A DNA stretch of 64,000 bases from Luidia sarsii. Taxonomy: Eukaryota; Echinodermata; Asteroidea; Paxillosida; Luidiidae. Shown piece after piece: positions 12,210-25,600 of this stretch; the first letter of the stretch is position 1; the number at the start of each line of letters is the position of its first letter. A program made the translations under genes and the position numbers. The DNA lies in contig OX465111.1 in NCBI GenBank assembly GCA_949987565.1, positions 16,094,359 to 16,158,358 on the forward strand, read 5' to 3'. The notes under the pieces are model-generated. The model was not told where the DNA came from. It searched no databases and was given only the letters and a program-made list of their open reading frames with translations.

Positions 12210-12253
12210 GTTGCCTTGGCAACGGGTGCCATCAATGCCGTTGCCATAGCAGT
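12210..12253. promoter_or_regulatory. Tandem RFX X-box motifs
   Basis: GTTGCCTTGGCAAC at 12210-12223 is a perfect palindromic X-box, and GTTGCCATAGCAGT at 12240-12253 is a near match 16 bp further on. RFX factors bind such sites as dimers. The pair lies 1.2 kb upstream of the first mapped exon of the Kelch gene. Binding is inferred from the motif only. Confidence 0.55.
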
Positions 12254-13426
12254 TATTGAGATGTAAATGGAGACTGGGAAACATTTATGCATAGATGTAC
12301 ATGTAGCTCAACACATCGTTAGGGCCTTCACATTAAATAAACAAGATGTTTTGATTTTCTCACTTTTTAGTTCAGTGGTCTCTTATATGTTGAATTGTTC
12401 ATGTGTCAGTGAATTCAAATTGGACCATTGTACATTCAAACTGTAAAGGAAAGAAAGGACTACATTCACAATATGTAGGTGATAAGGGTGCATGGACATG
12501 TATTTCTTTTATTAAAAGGAGTGGAAGTTTATCTGCTCAGGAAATGAATTGTTATACAAAAAAAAAATGAAATGATAAAACAAACGGTGACTTTGTTGTC
12601 TGACTCTTTGTTTTTATTGAATTAGTTTTTTCTTGTTACAACACTAATTGTTTTCAATGTTTTGGAAAGTTTTTCACAATACCATTGGAAGTGTTTGGAA
12701 ATTCAAATACTGTACATGTGTACAGTAGTGTGTTTACACGTATATTGGAATATCATGTAACTGCAAGCTTGAACTTTTTGCTTTGTGTAAAATGTTCTGC
12801 ATTATGTACCCATGACAACTCACATGGCAAGCAATTCTGTACACTTATAGTAATTTGTGATTTGCTCTCAAATCGTTGACACAAGAGAATTGTTCATACA
12901 TCAAGTGAAATTGGAAGGTCAGTTTCACAGAGAATATTCCATTCAGTTCTCGGATAAAACAATCCTGTTTAGAGTAGCCCATTTTGTACACAGTATGAGT
13001 ACAAAAGTTATGTAAATTTGTAATGTATTGGTCCCTCATAGTGCTACAACTAGTACAAGGTCTACCTACATGTACCTGTATAGGCTATAGTCCAGAGATG
13101 GTTTACAAGAGCTCTGTAAAGTCTAGAGTACAGTATTAGACACCACAGCCAAACAAATGCTTTATTCTTTGGTTTGGCCTCGAAAAAAGATCACTGTTTT
13201 TTCCATTGTGTACATACCGGGTACATGCATGTACCGGTACTGAAATACATGTACAGGTACATACTGCCCATAACATGTACATGTACTGTGCATGTACATG
13301 TACCAGGTATCCATGTACAAATTGTACAACATGTATCTACGCCAAGGCATGAGCAAATGCTGTTTCTCATACATGTATATTATGCTGTTTATCTCTTTCT
13401 TTTCTCTCCCTTCTCGCCTTTTCCAG

Positions 13427-13699
13427 ATCACGAATTCCTCACAATGGACCACAGTTAACCTTTGCTGACTCCACTGCTGATTGACAGCACCTTGCGACTT
13501 CCCAACACGAGCCTTACACAACGCTGAAGCCGTATCAAAGACGAGGAACGAAACCCTTCTGCTCTAAGAGAGAAAGAGAGAGTGAAAAGGAAAGCAAAAC
13601 CCTGGAGAAACAACAGAAGTCTGCTAATTGGTTCCCCACAGTGTCTGCATACTCACCGGTACCCCGTCATGCTGTCGGCTAACAACAACAACTTCAATA
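13427..13699 (+). CDS. IVNS1ABP: IVNS1ABP exon 1: 5' UTR and start codon
   Basis: The acceptor CTTTTCCAG|ATC (13426/13427) shows at least one further 5' UTR exon upstream. The first in-frame ATG is at 13669 and gives MLSANNNNFN. The donor is CAATA|GTAAGT (13699/13700), leaving phase 1. The frame is open upstream to 13582, but only a GTG lies there. The 5' UTR is purine-rich near 13570-13600. The phase matches both the exon at 31403 and the cassette at 25422. Confidence 0.75.
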
Positions 13700-16600
13700 G
13701 TAAGTATGCACAGTTGTCCTGGCAACCACTGGTACCCTGTTTCAGTCATTCAACTTTAGGGGGGATTTCTTCTGGAAGTATTGGAGCCATTTCTGGACAT
13801 AATGAGGTGCAGCGAACTGTGGGATCTTATTCATAGCTGTTTTCTTTGATGTTTCATAGTTTGCTTTGATAATTCATTACTTTCTGACTTTACAGTTTAT
13901 TTCAAGGAATGTGGCATGCAGGTATTTACTTCTCTTTCAGGTTCTGCTTTGTTTTCAACCAAACAACTTTTTTGGGACAGGTTTCGCTGTTGTTTTTTTT
14001 AACTCATAGAACTCATCTGTTTGCAGTGCCTCTTTCCAGGTTGAACAAACATCAACGTCAACATCGCAGTTTCAAGAAGCCTTGTGGTGGTGAAAAATCC
14101 TTGTTGCCATTTAGACAAGGACTCAGATTTCTTTATTTGGGCATCCTGGCAATACTTATTCTTATTTGTCCACAAAGAAATTTTCCTGAATCCCATTAAC
14201 TACGAAGTAATATAATATGTTTCAGTTTTCAGTATTGTTTGACCTCTGCTCAGAGGATTGGCCTTGCTAATGGCTAGGGCAAGATTTCTTTCCCCGCGCA
14301 GGAGCATTGTTTTTATGCAGAGCTCAGTGAAGACCAGCGATCCAAAGGCTTCACCTATTGTTGAAGTGGGGCTGTGATAATTTGTTAGCCTGCATGACGT
14401 CTCTTGTTGTTGGTTGTCCAGGCAGACTGGGATATATATATTTTTTTACAACTTGGCACCTAACTTAATTGTTTGCGGGTGTTCTCTTTTCCTGGTCTTT
14501 GTTTACGGTATGCTTAGTCCAGAAACTACATTGTACATGAAGTGTATGAATGTGTAATGATCAAAATATCATACGGGTTGCATGGTTTAAAATTACATAG
14601 CTGTTGCACAGTGGTCAAATGACAGTTGAAAATGTCTTTGGGTCGTTTGAGGCTGCCTTCCTATTGGCCTGGCTAGCTGGTTGAAAAAAGAGAGCAAACA
14701 CCCGCAGTCTGAATATCACTTTCTGTGATATGCCTGGGAGTGTTCAAAGAAACATTTGAGGCCCGAAGAACAGCTCTGACGAAGAACTTGGGTATAACTT
14801 CAGAAGCATCCCTGTTCATTTGCTTAGTCATTCTGCCTGATATAATTTTCATTATTTTGGAAGGCCCTCCATCAGACAGACAGCTCTGATGGAAATGCAC
14901 CAGTTGGTACATACATGTTCATGTATACTGTACATGTCCGTCAAACCAGTAGCTTGGGATCAATTTAGTTTTCTTTGCAATTTGAATTTTAAAAGCAATC
15001 AAAAATTAGTTGCATATTAGTTATTTTTTAGCTGCAAAGAAGGGGTAGGCCAATGCTTGTTTTTCAGGCGACGATATTTTAACCCATGTCATTTGCAAAA
15101 ATAGTATGTAAATTCAGGAACATGACATGTACTTTGTATAGAGATTATTTTTCATAGTACACATAGTACACAGTACTGTACATGTACATGTACATTAAAT
15201 TTGTTAGGTAAGTGTATTCTGCTCATTTGTTTTTATCTTAACAGTACATTTTGAGCCCATTTGAGTGATCGTTCTAGAGCCTGTTGCATCAATCCATTCA
15301 CTCCTTAAAGCTCCTATACAACATTGGTCGAGGTCAAAGAATAGCATCCATACGTTGTCTGATCCAACATACATGTATAACATACAATGTAATGTATGCA
15401 CGAAATAGCACACCTGTGAAAATTTCAGCTTAATCCCCCAACCGAGTCTCGAGAAAATTGTGAAAACCACTTCATTTGTTTTCGTGAAAATGCAGCATTC
15501 AATGCCGTACTGTTCCAAAAAAGTTTAGATCTCGGTGAGACATAAACGATTTCTTTTACTCTGTTCCACCCAAAATACAACATTTTTGGCAGTGCAAGGT
15601 TTCTACTGTGTAAGTCTGTAACCATCTTCAAACTATAAGTTTCATGTACACATATATACATGTAAATCTGTGAACATTTCTGTTTATCTTACAAAGTAAC
15701 TATCTGCATATTATAGAGAATATATGTGCAAGCCTAGGACTGAAGGAGACCTTTTGGTTGTTTACATTGATGGGGAGGCATGTGTTTACCTAGTGCCAGA
15801 TAGGGAGATGCACTTAATCTCCTGTCAATGGGGAGTTCTCAGGTCCATGTGTTTGTGTGGAGTAGAGCAATAGTCCTTCCTTGCCCATGAATGGAGATGA
15901 CAGGTTGAGCTGAGGAAGGATCCAAGCTTTTAATCTCTGAAGAGACCCTATGGGAAAACCTGTGGGTAACTCAGCCCTCCTGGCCCATTCAGCGGTGTTG
16001 GTGCTCACACCTTTTGTATGGGTAGAAGGATTGTTCCCTTGCTGCTTGCAGGATATTGCTGGGACATTAACCTGGATACAGGTGTAGATCAATAGAATCA
16101 ATGTATCCTATCTGGGACAACAGCCAATAGGGGTCCAGTGCCCCTCCTCCACCAATCCTTCATACATACAACACCAATTGCCTTCCTTACCTTGGGATTT
16201 AATCTGAGCATGATCTGAGGTTCTTCCAACTACACACCTGTTGAAAGGGGTGGTCTTTGGATATGGGGGGGGGGGGAGGAGAGGCAGTGAGATCAGCATC
16301 ACATTCACAGTCATATAGGCCTATACAGTCATTACAGTGTATCCCTATTTCCTTTCTACACGCAGTACAGGTGTATGTACACATGTACATGTACCCGTAC
16401 CCAGTAATGTGCATGCACATGTACCCAGCACCTTCAATGGTTTGTTTTCCCCTCTTCATGGCTCGGTTATGGGCAGATGTGTACATTTCACCTCAGTTCA
16501 ATGGGGCCTTACGCTTTGAATCAATTTATTTTACAAAGGGAGCATATTTGGTGCTCCATACAGTAAAAGTACATGCATGTGCATGTACAGTGTACCGGTA

Positions 16601-19600
16601 TGTTAGTGTACAACTGCACATGTGTAGATTGTCCAAATTTGGCTGGAATAGTTGCACTTGCTGAGGACATTTCTTTTACATGTGTTATACATAATTATTT
16701 CTTTTACAAAAAAATGAGAAAGGTCCTGCTAGGATCGAAACGTCAGGCCCACTAAATTTTAGATTTACATTTTGGTGATTTTAGTCAGTAAGCGGTTTGC
16801 AACATTTTTGTATATCACCTTCTTTTACATGTAAATACTTGTACAGTGTACGTGTATCTAATCAATGAGCATGGTTAATATGTTTTTGAATGGTTTGCCC
16901 AATTTTTGGTGCCCATGTACATGTTCATGTAATGTACATTATATTTACAGTATGTACAGTGTACATGTACAGGTACAGTGCTGTACATGTAGATGTACGT
17001 GTACATGTAGTCTTGTACATGTACATAATACATGTACAAGTGTACATTGTACATGTACATGATGTACAGTACGTACACATGTACGTTTTGCGACATGCAT
17101 GTATACCTGTACATGTACCGTATGTACTACATGTACATGTACAGTACATGTACATGTGCAATGTACGTGTACACATACAGCTCATTCAGCAATGAACATC
17201 ATGTGTAAATGTACATGTACTTAATGTAATGTACATGTACATGAAAATTTTCTAAACTGTACGTGTACATGTACATACATGTACATGTGTACATGTACAC
17301 ATAAACTTCATGGTGAGTTGTGTAATAGCACTGATACTCAAGCTGATTAGACAGGGAAAAACAACATCATACATGTACATTGTACACATGTACATAGTAC
17401 ATGTACGTACATTGTACATGTACATGTACAGTGTAAATGTAGCTTTAATCAATTGGAGCAGGTGCGAAAATAGCTTGTTTGTGTCTCTCAGCCATGTCTG
17501 CAGACCTGGTTGATTTTTTTCTCTCACACTCAGCTGTGCTGCCAAGTTGACGTTTTTATATGATGTCAGAGATACATGTACATGTATGTTGTGCATGTAC
17601 ATGTCTATTTACATTCGCACTGTACTGTCCATACAAATACATGTACAGTACCCTGTAGTACACATGTACATGTACATGTAATGCACATACATGTAGCTCA
17701 CAATGGAGCTGTCAGTGAATTCCTTACTTGATGTTTTACAGAAACCAGAGGGCCTGCAGCCTATTTCACGAAACTTCAAATGTTGCGTAACTTACACAAC
17801 ATTTTGCTGCCTTTTCTAAATACTGCAGGAAATAGCCATTGTGGTGCAAGACTTACATGTACATGTACGCAACACTTGACATTGCGTAACTTACGCAGCT
17901 TGTCTTGAAATCGGTAGCAGATGTTTCGATCTTACTGTACCGGTAGCATTTTCAAACCATTGCAGCAGCTTACGTAATGTACATGTTCTACAAAAGAAGT
18001 CAGGGACTTTCAGTCTTCTAATCTGTTCCTGCCTTGCAACATCTTGAATGTGTCCATACGGTCTACATGTACATGTGTGTACTATGTGGAATTTCCTTTC
18101 GGCATTGTACGACATGCGTGCTCATTGAGCTGTTACGCAACGCATAGTGTTCTTTACCTTTCAGGGTAAGAACGTACTTACATGTACTGGTAGCTACCGT
18201 ACATGTACCGGTACTGTACATGTACATGTATGCTGGTTCCTTCTCGGTTTGAGCACTCAACACATCGTAGTTGGTCCTCACATCTGAATCCAACTTGTTC
18301 AACCAAGTTTATGCTATCCTATTTTGTACGCAGTGGCTGTTGTTACTTGTTACGGCAGTCGTCCGTGTGGTTCCCTGACTTGATTGTATTTCGTCAGCAT
18401 TGCAGGCTGGTTGAACCAGTCTATTAGTAGCTGATAGTCTGGTTCCAAGAGCTAAACATCCTGACAAATACTGTGAAGTCAGGGAACCACACGGATGACT
18501 GCCGTAACAACAGCCACTGCGTATTTTGTAATTGTGGTCTTCATGAGGTAAATAGTGAAAAGAAATGTATTTTCTTACAAAGTAAGAAAGTCTACACAAT
18601 GTACTTCCTGAAGCCCGAGTCTGGACACAGCTCTCAGGACAGTCAGCACTTGGGCTGTGCCCACTTCCCACAATTAAAATAATGGTTGAACCATATATTC
18701 ATGTATAATAACCAAAATAATTTCGAAAAGTCTCACTACTAGTGGAGCCTGATTCGCATGAATAATTGTGTTCACAGTCCACAAAGGAAAAAGTATCCAG
18801 AGCTTGAATTGCGATCCAAATACTAATAGGCCAAAGGTAAGTTTCTTGGGCTAGCATTTCACATCAACAGTCCTGGATCATCCCAGTCCAAATGGGGAGG
18901 GGGGGACAGGGGACAAGCACAAGCATACAAGCACCTGTAGACCCCTTTGTTTGCCATGGGAGTTCATGGGAGCTTTACCTGAGCTCAGTGGGGGAGATTG
19001 TATTGTCCACTCCTTTTGTTGTCTCAGAAACCATTCGCTTGCAGTCTGGGCTGTTGATAATCATTGATCACCTGGACATAGGAAAGGGGAAGACTGGGAA
19101 TTTTGATGGGCCTCCCAGCTTCTGTTGTTTTTTGTTTGCTTGCATTTCCTCCTGCAGTCATTCTGGCTTAGTGGCATACTACCATTATTCAATTTATTGC
19201 CAACAATTTATACATGCAGTACAGTGTACCGTACAAATAATACAATTAATAAACATTAATTAATTTAATTCAATTACTGGATTTTAGTGAAATTTCCTTG
19301 AGCAAATTCCATTTTTGATTTTTTATATACTTTAAAACGTCTTTTTTGCATTTGAATTGATTAAAAAAAATCAATAACATGAAATTAAGTCAGAAACTGT
19401 TAAATTATATAAATGATATGTCTTATACACAAGGCAGGTTGTATTCTGAAAAATACAGTACTTAACAACATGTAATGATGTACATGTATGTAGGCAGCAA
19501 TGTGCACAGTACAAAGATGTAAACGCATTGTACATACAGTACATACATGTACATGTACATGTACATGTACAGTATGGACAGTTTTTAGAAACTTTTTGCT

Positions 19601-22600
19601 GCTGCCGCAAATGACTAAATTTTTGTGGCACATACCATCGCTAATCTGATTCGTATTTGCTGAGTTTAGATAATGTACCTATGCATACGTATGGTAGTTG
19701 GTACGTCTACATGTATGGCCTGTGCCTGGATAGCCTGGCATTGGCTACAAGACGTTGCAAGGATTTCCAGACTGCACTGCTGGAGACAGGGTTCACAGAG
19801 GATGCAATGAGGAAGGGTTATAAAAAGGAAATTGAAATAAACCAGCTTTTCTGTTGATGGTGAGCAATGCTATTTTGGTACCCTGCAAAGCTTCAAACGA
19901 ATAACAGCTTTTGTAGGCTTAGACAGACAGTATCTTTGTAGGATTACCGGTACCATACCATACACGGAGAATTTATTTGCACCTGTGAGTGTTCTTACAA
20001 GCAGTTTTGTGAACGTGTGTAAGTTAATTTACCAGCTTAATGCTGATTGATAGCCTTGTTGAGCCATTCTTTGAAACAAATCTGTTGAAGCACACAATAC
20101 ATATGTACTGTATTGTACACATTATTTTACTAAGCTGCTGTGGCAGAAATTTAAATGACTTTCATCAAAAACATGTTTTTGTTTGAATTTATTCTGCTTG
20201 TTCCCCTTGTGAGAAGCTGTAAGATTTGAAGGTTTGCATGCTGGAATTACATGTACCAAGTGGAAGGTTTGTGGTGACATCATGTAAAACATCTCTTTTG
20301 AGATGGGAGTGAGGCTCTGAAAAGAGCCGGTAACTCAATTTTTTTGGACAAAATGTGCCAGTCGTCTTTTAGGGCCAAAAGTTACCGACTTTTTCAGAGC
20401 CACGCTCCGTTTTCAAAGAGATGTTTCACATGGTGTCACGTGTACTCACCGCAAAACTATTACCTAATACCTAGGGCCGGTTGTTTTTCACGAACAGCAT
20501 AATAATAATCATTCTTGTATTACATGTACTTGAAATTTGAAGCCAACATTTATAGACCTGGAATAATTATAATTAAAATTATAATTTTTTTTTACTCAAC
20601 AAGAGTTGACAAGAGGTAATTTTATGACATTGCAAAGTCTTGTCAAAAATTATCTTGCTCGGTGGAAGAAAAACAAAAACCAAAACAAAAATGATTTGAG
20701 CATTGAACTGCATCCTTGAACTGCATCCTTGAACTGCATTTACAGCCAGACCCATAGAACAGTCTGAGAGATAATAAAAAAAAAAAACAAGATAGAAAAC
20801 AACTGCCCTTCCTAAAAACAACTGCCATGTACGTCTTTGTCTGAGAGCAGTGTGGCAAAAGTAAGGATTCAATTCTCTTGCTGAGCAGACATGTTCTGAA
20901 GAAACCTTGTCAGTAGACAAGAATGAGTGATGTCATCAGCATGAAGAAAAAAATGAAAGGAATCTGGGGAGGCAGGGGGGGACAAATTTGTTATCATTCA
21001 GGCAGGAAAGATGAGAGAGAGCGAGAGGGGGATTGTTTATCATGGATGGTTGGCGTCATGCCCCGATGATATCACTCCTGGAACCTCTGTCCGATCGAAA
21101 TAACTTTTGCCAAAAGGGGCGGGACATTGACACTGCATTTTCATTCCCATCATGGGTGCTTCCTGCTGAGATCAGCTGACTAGAAGCCATCAGACGATTT
21201 TCTATTCTATCCACAATTTTAGAAGAATTAGTGCATTTAATCAAATGACTTTCTTACTGCAGGATGACAAAATGTGTAGGCGATGGCAGAAGATAAATTT
21301 GTTTCCCTCCTTTTACATGTACTGGTATGACTCAAGTCCACTCAACTAATGGTTCTTATAAAAATATCCAGGTACATGTATGTACGTACATGTACATGTA
21401 CAATAACATGTAGGATGGTAAATACTGTGCAATGATAATGTACAACTAAAATGTATGTTAGTGTTGAATGTCTCAGGAATAAAGTACATGTATACATATG
21501 TACATGTAATTTCCTCAGAGATAACGACTTATCTGACAAGTCTTCACACACACACAGACTATACATGTACATGTACGGTGTACATGTACATGTACATGTA
21601 TACATGTACACTACACATGTACATGTACAGTATGTGTAGGTACATGTACTTGCATATTGTACATGTTCTGTTCACCCAGTATAGCTACATGTACATGTAC
21701 AGTTACATGTACATGTACATGTACATGTACTGTAAATACTATTACATGTACTACATACTGTACATGTACACTGTTCTTGCGCTGCTTAAGCGGGGAACCG
21801 AATCAATGGTTGTCTCGATTCCCCGTATACCCTTTACACAGTAAGTGTAGGGAACCAGTTTACGTTCCTGCATGCATGCACATTGTGATTGGATGATCGT
21901 GTGGGCAATGTGGCGCATTTTGTGACGTCAAAATTGAAGTTGACAGGGTCGCAAATTTTGCAATTGTGAAATTGATGGTGTGAGTAAAGAATAACTTCAG
22001 ATGGCATTTGCTAGAATTGGAGGAGTGTGGCTCTGAAAAGAGCTGGCAACTTTTTAAAGCTTTTCTTTTCAGAGCTACACTCCTTCTTGAAAGAGAAGTG
22101 GTACACGTGTACATGTACATGTTGTCACCGCAAACCTCCCACTGAGCATTTCCACCATGCAAATCTTCAAGTCTTATCTAGAATTGAAGGACAGTGATGG
22201 ATTTTTCCTTTTAGACACTATACTGTAATGATAATACCGGTACGTGCATGCGCGAAAGTCCCGGGAACACTACAGTACATGTATGGTACATGTGTACCGG
22301 TATGTTTGTTTACAATATTTTACCCACTTGAAAAATGTTAAGGCTCGGAGAGCTCTGCAAAGCCATTGGCATCCCTCAATGTACATGTACAGTATGTACA
22401 TGTACACATGTATACGTGTACCGGTACTTTAGTTTGTCTGCCTCATTTGCATCATATACATGTATGGTGAATTTGACATTACACATAATGTACGTACATG
22501 ATGTACAGTGTACACTGCTGTACAGTAGAACTCACAACTTCACTTTCTGACAAGCAGTCTTCAACCTCCAATACAGTATACATGGACATGATTGTATATG

Positions 22601-25600
22601 TCAGCATACCACTATGGGCACCTCTGTAGTGGGTGTACATGTACAAATGTACATGCAACTTTACACCCTTCATATTGATTTATGATCTGATTATGAAGTC
22701 AAGAGCATTTGTCTCTCATCTAACCCCATTCCTGGCAAGGCGCCTAACCTATAGATGAAAATCCGCTCTGCAGGACTGAAGGGGAGTACATTGTGTACAC
22801 GAAAAATGAAGGAAAAGAAAATGTTTGGAGAACAAAATTTACTTGTGTCATGAGATCTAGTATGATTATTAGGAGGATATTCCAGGGTCCAGACAGATTT
22901 TGTTTTGGATTGTTAACTTCCAGCTTGAAATGTGAAGTTACACACATGTAATGTACTCTTCATGGCTCTTGAAGCCATTTGATGGATTTCTGCTACTTAA
23001 GGCTTGCCCCGCTTATTTTTAAATTTGCTTTCTTCAGTCACACAGTGGAAACTCTCCAGTCCCCCTCCCAAATGGCTCCAGACAGTATGACCCTTGACCT
23101 TTCTGTCGCTATGGACACAGTGGTATTGTCAACAGAGCAGCTGACAATGCTAGACCGATCAGATATCGCCTGATGCTTTGTTGGCATTCACTTTGCTCTT
23201 ACTTGCAATTCAATACATGTACATGTACTGTACAGTGCTGTATGGTACATGCAGTCTACACTGTACAGTGCACCAACTCATAATGGACATCAGTTTCTAT
23301 GCACAGCTGTGTACATGTTCATGTACTCATGTGTGTACAGGTTTTGATCGTAACTATTTTTCCAACTGGCCAGCCGTGTCACAGTTGAAATAACAGGTAA
23401 AATAATACTGGTACATGTATCTGAACTGGCCTGCCATTTGTTCAGTTGGCATTTTCCAGCCTGTTGCTTGTCTTTCTCAAATGAATTTTAGACATTGCAA
23501 AAATTGCCACATCTTATGAACAGAGGCAGAATCCAGACAAAGTTCTCATTCAGTGTTGTTAACCGTTATTCGAGTTGGAAGTGTTTCTTTGATGTCAACT
23601 CATTCACTTAGAGTCTTAGACCTTCGACAAGTACATGTACTGTATGTCGTTGGGAGGGGGAGCTGAGTGCTGACATGGCTGAAGAAGCAGACAATCTGCT
23701 GCAGTCTGTTCTGTCAGAGGTACAGTACATGTAGCGGCCAGGAGCTCTGTTGCTTGAGTTCTTTGTTATAGTTGAAGCTTTGGATTCTTTTTCAAAACAC
23801 ATTATACCCGTATAAAACAAAGCCAAAGGCCTCACATTTTCATGCCTCTTACATGTACTTTATGGATGAAAGAAATGGAGACAAAGCCGAAGCCTGAGTG
23901 GCTGAGCCCAAGCCGGATTTAGGAAAAGGGCCCTGCGATGGATTTCACCAGACTTGCCTTAACTTAACAATATTAATCAATCACAAGACAATGAGCGATG
24001 CACAGAACCATACAGTGTAACAGTATCACAACTTATGATCGGCTATCCTGGGGTTGTGCTGGTTTTCTGTTACGCCCCCCCCTAAAAAAAAACGCAGTAA
24101 AAAAACCCCCAAAAACTAAACCGAACTGAAGCCTTTTATCCATCTTACTGTGAGTTGAGTTACGATGCATCATAAGGCTTCGTGAAATCCACACCAGGTA
24201 GGATAGTCATCAAGTGGCCCAGAGACGATTTCGTAGGAAATCTAGTAATCTACCCTAATGGACTAAACATGCATTGAACATGTGGAGGTGGGCCAGAGAT
24301 GTACAAGCATGATTGCCTACGCAGACGTGTACGTATACAGAAATGTTGATGGTGTTGCCCTTAATTTTGATGAAGTACAAGGACGTGTACTTTTGTCGTT
24401 CCCTGTACTGTCCTATAAATTGTGATTACCATATTTGGGTTACGATTTGAATCATGATTCAAACTCCACTCTTTTAGTGTGTGTTTGGCCGAACACAATA
24501 AATGCGATTATTAGTGAGATTTGAATCGTGAATCAGACTCCAGTGTTGATTTTCTAAATGATGAGGTGCGAGTGGGAGTAGTCTGTAGAAATTGCGCCTC
24601 ATTTTTTAATCCCACAATGCACCTCTCGTTTTCTGACTGGCTCTGAGTGGTGGTTTTGTTTATGTCTCCCTTCAAGGGCCACCCCCAAGGACACGTGCAC
24701 TACAATGTACATGTATGTATTTGCTAACGGCAATCTGTGTTTTTCCCCCTTTGTTTACATGAGCGTTTTTTGAAATGCGATTCAAAGGCTTCAATTAGGA
24801 TTGTACTAACCACTCTACTAATGAACATGTTGTCTTCTTTCCTATTTATCGTGATCTTGTGATGATAATAAAAACATAACTAATCTTACAGTAATCTCAT
24901 CAATGATGGTTCAGTTGGACAGAGTGAGGATCCACAGCCACACAGCCAGTGCACTGTTTCTCAGCAGACACGCAGTGATCTTTAGCTGATTAGGATTAGC
25001 AGGGAACCAGTCTGTACATGTAGTTTGTCATGATACTTTATGTCGGTAACCATTTTTATCTGCTCAGCAAAGCTTTGTCCTCCAGCATTTTTTTTTTAAA
25101 GCTTACCTGTACATGTACAGTACATGTATTTGTACTTTGTTCATTAACGTAAATCTCTCTTTTAATGAATGTATTTTCCATAGTGCTTGTACATGTACCA
25201 AGAAAATGGCAATGATGAATATTCACAGCTAGCCACAATGAATAATCACCTATTTTATGAACTGTTATTATTATTTCAACAGCATTTTTATTTGAAAAAC
25301 AAAACAACCCATGTCTTTCAGCTTTTTTCTCTCACTTTTCACAAACACCAGCACTTTTTGGTTTTGTTTATTCTTTGTGTTTCAATTTTTTCTTTTTCGG
25401 TGTTTCTCTCCAAATTTGCAGGGATGGCCAGAAACCACAAGCCTGAGGAGAATGGACTTCTGCTGCCTACACATGAAAATAACGGAATCACTCGAGAAAC
25501 ATCTACAAGATCCCATGGTGTGTTTTTTTTGGGCGGAGTTTGTTTTATGGGGTTTTTGCTTTATTTTTTCAAAAGCATTTTTGAGGTGACGCTTTTCCCA

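Noticed and set aside
13582..13668. N-terminal extension of IVNS1ABP from 13582
   Set aside because: The first codon there is GTG. The first in-frame ATG is 13669.
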